From Monosporascus cannonballus (lineage: Eukaryota > Ascomycota > Sordariomycetes > Xylariales): DNA of 64,000 nucleotides. Under the pieces are notes generated by a model. The model made no database searches, was not told where the DNA came from, and was given only the letters and a program-made list of their open reading frames with translations. Within the stretch, counting starts at the first letter, position 1; each line of letters opens with the position of its first letter. Made by a program: the position numbers and the translations under genes. Location: assembly GCA_004154925.1 (NCBI GenBank), contig QJNS01000340.1:1-64000 (forward strand), given 5' to 3'. Shown in pieces: positions 56,467 to 64,000 of the stretch.

Positions 56467-59400
56467 CCGGCTATGTTGTTTTCTTTTCCCTTTGAAGGTC
56501 GAGGGGGAGGTTGAGAAGCCCTAGGGTAGCCAGCGAACTTGCACGGAAGATCTGGATGATGTGTTGTACAACAAACAAATAGCCGGGCAGAACGGTAGTC
56601 TGCCGGGAATGTTATCGTAATAATTAAAGCATTCGGCTTTGTTCGCTCAGTGGCAAGAAAGCATGGAACCGCCGCTCCTAATGCCTCCCCAGAATGACCG
56701 GGGCGTACCAACGTTAAGAACAGAACAATTGAAATTGTGTGGGACCAAAAATATAACGGCCCCTTCCCCTTGGTGGATCTTCCTCACGTATGCGGAATTT
56801 GGGAGCTGACTGTTTCGCAGGCAAGGGAGAAACAATATCTCACACGGAGGAGGCGTATGGGAGTTTGTTAACTCGACTAAGCCGCAATTCGGCTATCTTT
56901 GCTCATCACCAAGAACTCCAGATTGCAACAGATGGGATTCTGGTTTAGCCAAGGAGCTTACTAACAGTATAGTATATTTGGTGAGTTGCGGCCGATGATG
57001 CTGGTTATGGTGATTGCCGTTGCTCCTGCTACAAGAAGAAGGTTGTTAGGGTTGGGGAAAAGAACGGTTGGTAAATGGATGATAGCATGCAGGGAGGGAT
57101 GTAGACAGTAGATATCCCGCTAACTATGAGGAAAGAGACGAAACCCGTGTGTATAACCCGACTGTGGGAAGAGACGGCGGTATAAGATATCAATCAACAC
57201 CCCGCACCGTCTTCGGATATACTGATAATGGGAATGGGCTGTTTTCTGGTCAGACCTGTATTGTAGATTCAGAGACACCTAAGGGGCGACGGGTAAAATT
57301 GGTAGGCTTGACTGAACTAGCAGCATAATAGCCGATCGATGTACCAGAGGAGTATCCGCGGCATGTGCAAATGTAATACACGAAGTACCAGGATAACTCA
57401 GGAGCAACATTGCCCAACTGACGTTGGCGGGCACTGCTACGCAGGGTGTGGAGTCTTTGGTGCAGGGGGACCCCCCAGTATGGAACAATGCTGGAAGACT
57501 TCCATTGGGGATGGATCAAAGGATTCGGCGCAATACTTACTTGCAAGCTGCGCACGTTAGACCGCCTGCAATGAAACAATTTGAATTGCGGCAACTAACC
57601 CTCGTCTTTGTTCATCCTATTTTACCAGGTTACATATCTGTTACGTTGGGGGGGGGGGGGGGGTTTTAGAGAGGGAGACTCAAGGCCACCGACGAAACAC
57701 CACGAATCCCGTATGTCGTAGGGTCTGGTAAAGAAACAGTGCATCCTAAGTAAAGTGTAAATCCTCGAATTCAACATGCCAAGCTACCACCAGTATAAAT
57801 GAGTCAGTTTAGATCGGACGGAAGAAATACGTACGCCGGTACCTTCCCGATGTCATCTCACTTATTCAGCCTCCTTTTCCGTAGGCACTGTATATGTCTC
57901 TCTGCCTGCGTCTACAGCAACATTAGATAGGTGCACTATGCTTTTGTGGGATCCGACTGGTTGAAGTCAGGAGTCGTGTCTCCTGCGCAAGAAGCTTCCT
58001 TTTCTCCCTTGGAAGTGGGATTTTGTGGCGCCAGATTGAAAGTAACGTTCCTAAAAATAGAAGTTGGGATCTTGTGGGGCATACCCACTTCACACCTCCG
58101 CAAAGTACAACTACACTAATGTAGCGCAAGACCCGCCTCGTGATACTTAAGACAGTACCCCCTTTACAGTCATCAATCTATTGCAGGAAATTGTTTTCGC
58201 AGAATATGCCTCTGCAGTTTCGTATCTCTGCCCCGTCAAAATAACACAAATAGCACCGTCGTGGGGTATTTCCCACGAGACCAATGCCGACTCTCTTACT
58301 CGGATGACACTCTACGTGTATGTGGCGTGCGTATGTAGCCCGCGTATGCAGCGCGAGGCTTGCTGCTGCGTAACAGATAGGTCTGGAGCTACCTACATGG
58401 AGTAAAGTATGCATAAGCCACGGAACCCACAGGGCACCAAGTGGCCTTGTTGGTGAGGCTCTTCGAGGATCTCTAGCTCTGGGTCCCCCGTCGGTGGTCA
58501 CAAGCTAGTTGCTGAAAAAGACTCCAAGAGATTCTATTCTGTCAGGGTGAGTGGTGGTTTCGTCTGCCGATTCGCGACGCTCATAGCCCCACACCGCTAT
58601 GTGTTCTTGAAATAGGAGCGACACGGATTCCTACCGTCAGTCCATCGGGTGCGAAAGCCTGGCAGTAATCTCCTTTTTAGTTTTACCCGAGTGGAAACTA
58701 AGTATGGAACGATATTAGCCCCAGCCTTCGGTATCCGGCCCGGATAATCTTCTGTGATGCCCGTCGCCCTGTATTAGCCTGCCTACCAGAGCTGAGAGGT
58801 CGGTGTATCTATGGGGTACCATAGGAATGGCAGCAACTGAAGGCCGTAGCCCTCGAAGGGCGATAAGATGGTAGCATCGACTCGTGGATAACGCTTTTGC
58901 TTTCCGTTACAGCTAAAATCACAAGAACCTGGGAGACGATAGCGTGCCCTAACGCTATACGCAGGAGGCCGATTAACTGACATCTGTACTAGACGTCCAA
59001 CGATCCAGGTATCCTGTTCAGCTCGGGGCACTTAGGTGTGGGCTTGCTACCTATGTATGGGATATTCTTCTGCCACTAACCTGGGCTGCATCTTACTTAT
59101 ACAGCTTAGCTACGCGCCTGTTGAGTTCAAGCCGCCTTTCTTTCTGGTTAGAACCTTTAGCTAGCTGTGTCATGGTTGGGTGACCAAACACAGCTCGCAA
59201 TCGACTTTCACTCAGCTCGCTAACCCGAACAGCCACTTCGTTGAACTAGGGTGGCTCGTTTCTCATCTCCCGTTCGTTCTGATCATCTCATGGACATCGA
59301 GAAAGATCCGCTGGCCCGAGAAGGATGTTACCGGGGGCCCATAACCTTGGACGCACCGTCCTTACCAAGATGGGTCTTCGTGGCTGCGGAGATATCTTAG

Positions 59401-61090
59401 TTAACACCTCACAAAGGGGGGCTGGCTGTGCGCCATATTGTGAGCTAGGAACCGGCGCGGACAGTGCACATTTATGACAACGTTATTGCAAAGCACAAGC
59501 GATGCCCCGAATTAGTCGAATAAGGCCTTGTATTGAATGATCGGGCTGGGTTCGAAATCGGGTGATCAGTACCCAATCCATCTTGTTAGCGTCATGTGTT
59601 CAATGGGGCTGAAACCTTGTCCCTGAATCTCGACAACGCAGCGACGAGCGATGACTGAACATCCAATGGAAGAGATGAAGCATACAAATGGGCCCCTATT
59701 GCCACCGAGTGTCCCGATGGCGACATTGCTGGGAAGGTGGGCAAAATCCGATCCCGGTGGATCGGTGAGTGGTATGGAACATAACGAAGATATGGCCGAG
59801 CAGGTGGTTATTGACGAGCTTAGATAAAGGGCCGGCACCTTGATCGGTGCCATCTCCAACCGTACTTGAGTACGAGTGACGAACATATGGGGTACTGCGA
59901 AGCAAAAGCAGATCCTGACGATGTTGATGACCAAGAGCTGATGTTGACAGTCTTGCCTTTGGCATCGAACTCGTTTCCAGGGAGCATCTGGCGCCTTTGG
60001 GTACGATGAGCTATGGCGTTCTATCCGTGACCTTCAGTGCTAATGTCCGGGCCTGGACGCCTCCCAACCGAGGATCCCTTGATCCATGCCAGTTTCCTCT
60101 CCTACAATAAGCCCTATATTCAATTCACAAATCACGAGTGACCGCTAATTCTCTGTCAATAAGGCGACGATGGCCGTCAGCGTATTCGGCGGGAAGCGCT
60201 CTTGTCCAGTTCGGCGGGCAGTCAAGCCAAGATATGGGCCAGTGTGTCCTGGAGTAGGACTGTCAACATGCCAGGTAGTCAGCTTACTTGGAAAGCCTGT
60301 AAAATCATTCGTTGTATTACTCGTTTCCAAAATATAGCCCCGTCCGCGTAGACAAGGTCTTGAACTTCATTGCCGCCGTCGCGTGAGGTCCTCGCTATTA
60401 TATACTTCGTTGGCCAAAATTGCATTAGAAGCCGGGATCTTTGGAGCCCCTGTATTTCGGTTCGTCGTAACCAGAATCCGGCCCCAATCTTCCTGGAGAT
60501 AGACTTCATCTTCAGTTCCGTATACTAAGGAGGCAGCTTTGTCCTGCCTAGCGACTTCCTCGCCTGCCTCGTGCGTTGCGAGTAAATATCATATTTTCTG
60601 GGGCCCCCCTTGGCCTGCTAGCGGAGCCAGTTTGGAGAAGGATAAATTCCAGACAAGACTGTCGAGACTGTCCGATGCCCCGTTCTTCTATCATTCGTCA
60701 TGACAGTTGACAGACGCCCCGCGGGTCCAGCCAACGAGACACTCGGTCAGATGTGTTTTTGGTGGGTCAAGGGGTACATCGAAGCTGAAACCCGAAAGCA
60801 AAGCTCAGGATGAAAGGAGCAGTCGAGTCGACGTCACGTATACGCAAATCCCAAGGCCCTGAACAACGCAGCCCTACGGGGGCAGGTATCTTATACGAGA
60901 GTCCCAGTCTGTCTATACGACAAAAGTAACCCATAACCAACTACTACCCGAAACGTCCACTAAAGCTGGTAAAACTTAACGACAACAGAAAACGAAGTGG
61001 TATCTTGGTTCCAGTGACAGCTCAGGCCTAAAGATGAAAGAGCAGCGACAAGAGAGCTTAAAGAAAGAGCGAGGGGCCCCCGGCGGCTTA
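56467..61090. other. 4.6 kb gene-poor region downstream of wc-1
   Basis: No recognisable gene. Frames up to 122 codons (59566-59934 minus, with an overlapping alternative frame at 59696-59965) are unconvincing. A G16 run lies at 57648-57663. The last few hundred bases before 61091 should include the wc-1 3' UTR. Confidence 0.5.
57648..57663 (+). repeat. Homopolymer run G16
   Basis: Sixteen consecutive G after TACGTT and before TTTTAG. The minus strand carries C16. It could form a G-rich structure or simply be a slippage-prone tract. Confidence 0.95.
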
Positions 61091-64000
61091 TCAGCCTAGC
61101 TCCCGTTCTTCCTGGATGGCAGTCATTTCGCTGCCGGTGACGCCACCTTCTAGCAACGGCTGCGACAGAGGGGGGACTGACGGGTGTCCCTTCAAGCCAG
61201 TCGGCGTGGTTCTGGCGCTTCCGGCGCTGGGACCCCCATTGGAACTCGAAGACCTGTGTTTGATGGCGTTGGTGTCGGTCTCAGAGGTATGTTCACTGAG
61301 CTCACCGGCGGAGACCTCTCGGTGCAGAGGAGATGAATGGGCAGGCGAGGCGGACTTCTTGCTCACCGCGTCTCCATTGCCACCACGGGAAGAGTTTCGT
61401 GGAGAGACTCTGCCCGTCTGCAAATGACTGGTCAGTTAGATATTTCGGATAGCACGACGAGGAAAACGGAGTGCTGACCTGCTTTGCCCACCTAAGGCCG
61501 CAGCTATTGCACAGATCCCTTTGGCCACTCGGACCTCTCCGCCACTCTGGGGTATTGCGAGTGTGGCAATTAGCACAATCCCGGACGAGGTTCCCAACCC
61601 CCTTTCTTCGCTTGCGCTTCTTCTTGTTTGAGAGCAAGCCATGCAACTCCTCGGCTAAGACCCGGTTGACCTTCTCCATCTGCCGCAGCTCATACTGCCA
61701 GCTGGTGCATCGGGTTGTCTTTAGCTCGTCGAAGATGTTGTCATCGGAAGCCAGGGCCCGGTCTTGGTTGCCCGGAGTCAGACCAGGACCACCAACAGCC
61801 GGCAAAGCAGCGGAAGTTTGCTCCTTGGGCATATTGCTGCTTGGCATCACCGTGAGACTGGCAACCTCGTTCGATGTGTTTCCCATAGAACCCTGCCTGG
61901 TCAAGAGCGGAGAAGTTCCGGAAGGCAGATTCGCCCGGGAGGATGCTTTCAGTAGCTTCGTTTGGGCGAGCAAGAACGTCGGCTTTTGCCCTTCGGAAGA
62001 AGCGTCTCCCGGGTACAGAGTGGTATGCGCCTGCAGAACCTGACCCCTTCGATTCTGCACTTCGTGCTTGCAGGTAACGATCTTGCCCCTCCTCGCTTTC
62101 TCGATAGACCGGCCAAACTCAGGCCGCGACTCCTTGCGCATCAGGTCCTGAATGCTAGTTCCCACTAGGTTCTCTGGCTGCAGATCGAGCAACGACCGGA
62201 CATTTGCGGAAACGAAGAGGAACATTCCAGATGTGGACAGTTTAGTCCAGAGCTCGCTGTCGCCAATGCCGCCATTCGCCTCGAGCTCACGGCGGCTGAG
62301 AGCGAAGACGGGCCGCTTACGACCGACAAGAATGATGCATTTCCGGCCCTTTCCTTGCTCGATGAACAGAGAGCCGTGGCTCTCGAACCACGTGTATCCG
62401 CTCAGTTTACGTCGTACGCGGAACACTATGTTCACAGAATTTCCGGTAGTAGTATCTTTCAGCTCCCGAGTAACCGGAACAATGTCTGACGGGTGGCATA
62501 TGGATGAGATGGAACTTCCAACAAGCTCGGCCGCGTCGTACTCGAGGAGACGTTTGCACGACGGTGACAAGTACAGGAAGAGACCCTTGAGCGATAGGAC
62601 GTGGACGACATCGTCAGCGTTCTCCAGCAACATCTTGTCCCATGATTGCCTATGCCAATCTGACAAGCCCCCCTTGGGGTTGTATTGTTGTAGCAGCGTA
62701 GATACGTCGTCGATCCCCAGCGTCTGGCCGTTCTCTGGCTCCCATTGGCTCGACGATGGAGGAGACCAGATGTATTGGCCAATATCGCTGTGTTTGTAGT
62801 TGACCTTCATGGTCCCCCGGCCGTGCGCCGAAGCGATGGCGTCTGGACACTCTACGAGATCGATTTGGAAACCAATGATATACTTGATCTCTTCAGTGTC
62901 CCAAGGAATAGGGATCATGGTAAGCAGGTTCAGAAAAGGTTTCCCCCCCTTGCGGTAGTTGATAAGACTCTGCTGAACCTCTTTGCACTCGGCCACCTTT
63001 CGCTTCAAGTTGTATACGGCACCGTTGTCGACAAATTCGCGCTTGGTGCCAGCCTCGACTTTTCCATCCGGAGCCTGGAGGAACCGACAGTTCTGACCGA
63101 TGCAGTCATGCAGGCTGTAGCCGGTCAGGTGTTGGAAATTGTCCGACACGTATATGATGGGACAGTCGTTCATCGTGACGTCGCAGACGACAAAGGCACA
63201 ACTCATGTCAACGGCACCGAGATTGACCTGGGGGTCCTTTCTCGTTGCTACCATCCAAAGCGCCTTAAGCATATCGAAGCCGCTCTTGGAATATACGTTC
63301 TTCTGCTCTTTCGGTGGCTGAGGACCTACAACTGGAGCCGCGACTGCGGAAACGTTAGTCGGCTGAGGATTGTTGGCCTCGGGCGTCGTTTCCGTCGTGG
63401 TGGGTACGGGGGAGTGGTAGGACGGGGTAGACATGGCAGGGGTGTGGACAGCTACTTGTAAGGGCGCCGGAGGCGTAATACTCGGAGGAAAGTTATTCAG
63501 GGAATTATCCAGAGCGAGACTGCCCTGTTGCGGCTGGCTGGGCTGGCTGGCTTGAGGGAATTGCGGAGCGCTGTTCATCATGCCGTTGCTCGTGACGTCC
63601 ATGGCGATGGGAGCACTAGGGTCGTCTTGTATGGCAGCTAGCCCGCTATCATCATTCCCAATATCCATGCTAAAGTCGGCCGGCACAGCGGGTACAGCGT
63701 CCATGGGGTTCGGCGCGAATGTTGTCGGTAAGGTAGAGTTCGCGAACATATTCATAGGCGTATCGGGAGCCATCTGGCCCACGTTCATGTTGGAGAAGGC
63801 AATCATGCTGCCCATCATGTCGGGCGAAAGATTCGGGAAGTCGTCTGCGTTCATGGCCTGGGGGGAGAAGCTAGCGGTGGTTCCGGGCATGGTTATGTTG
63901 GTGTTGATAGTGGGAAAGCCGGGCTGCATAGGAGCACCCGGGGTGCTTGCCATGGAAGTAAACTGGTGATAATCCGCGAAGGGGTTATCGTTGTTGCCAA
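61091..64000 (-). CDS. wc-1: White collar-1 blue-light receptor / GATA factor, 5' end beyond window
   Basis: The exons here are 61479-64000 (partial) and 61091-61417, with a 61 bp intron GTCAGC...TTTGCAG directly after the zinc finger. Counting from ATG 63953, the LOV domain spans about residues 245-375. It has the flavin-adduct motif GQNCRFLQAPDG (Cys 289, codon 63087-63089). Two further PAS domains follow (DKMLLENADDVVHVLSLKG... and LWTKLSTSGMFLFVSANVRS...). A fungal GATA finger with an 18-residue loop (CANCHTRNTPEWRRGPSG...LCNSCGLRWAKQ) and a Ser-rich tail complete it. It binds FAD and, with WC-2, activates light and clock genes in the nucleus. The frame stays open upstream of 63953 (NNDNPFADYHQFTS) to the window edge, so the real start is probably outside. 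Confidence 0.95.

Overview
The window is nuclear DNA from a filamentous ascomycete (Pezizomycotina, most likely Sordariomycetes). The evidence is genes split by 47-110 bp introns with GT...AG ends and CTAAC/CTGAC-type branch sites, a white collar-1 photoreceptor gene, a fungal Zn2Cys6 regulator, an Inp1 homologue, and TA-saturated transposons of the kind made by repeat-induced point mutation (RIP). No prokaryotic operons, CRISPR arrays or convincing RNA genes were seen.

Layout. (1) 1-15.7 kb is a gene-free, AT-rich transposon block. It opens with a (TAA)n microsatellite and holds a less mutated solo LTR at 376-682. Two full-length, RIP-damaged Ty3/gypsy-type chromoviruses follow, both on the minus strand: element A at 1409-8380 (TSD CTATT) and element B at 8481-15551 (TSD CTTAA). 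B lies inside the LTR of a third element. (2) 15.7-17.5 kb is gene-free transition DNA. (3) 17.5-27.8 kb holds a Zn2Cys6 regulator with two in-frame TAG codons, a secreted berberine-bridge-type FAD oxidoreductase with two single-base frameshifts, an apparently functional YJU2 splicing factor with an awkward splice junction, and a GT25 glycosyltransferase with three lesions. (4) 29.2-49.3 kb holds clean genes: a NYN-domain protein, an RSC1/RSC2-type double-bromodomain/BAH subunit, the deubiquitinase OTU1, a formamidase with a 19-nt microexon, a UsgS-like multipass membrane protein and INP1. (5) 49.3-61.1 kb is gene-poor, with one disordered hypothetical protein at 55.3-56.5 kb. (6) From 61.1 kb to the window edge lies white collar-1 on the minus strand, cut off at its 5' end.

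The intact genes are unrelated housekeeping and regulatory functions (splicing, chromatin remodelling, ubiquitin removal, nitrogen salvage, peroxisome retention, light sensing), so no single pathway is implied. The strongest regional pattern is a gradient: nearly all coding lesions lie in the 10 kb next to the transposon block, and genes beyond 29 kb look clean. RSC1 and OTU1 are divergent and share a 1.5 kb intergenic region. OTU1 and the formamidase converge. Palindromic TAGGTACCTA-like motifs recur only between genes. Exon joins were deduced by eye from splice signals and from protein family knowledge; no alignments were run.
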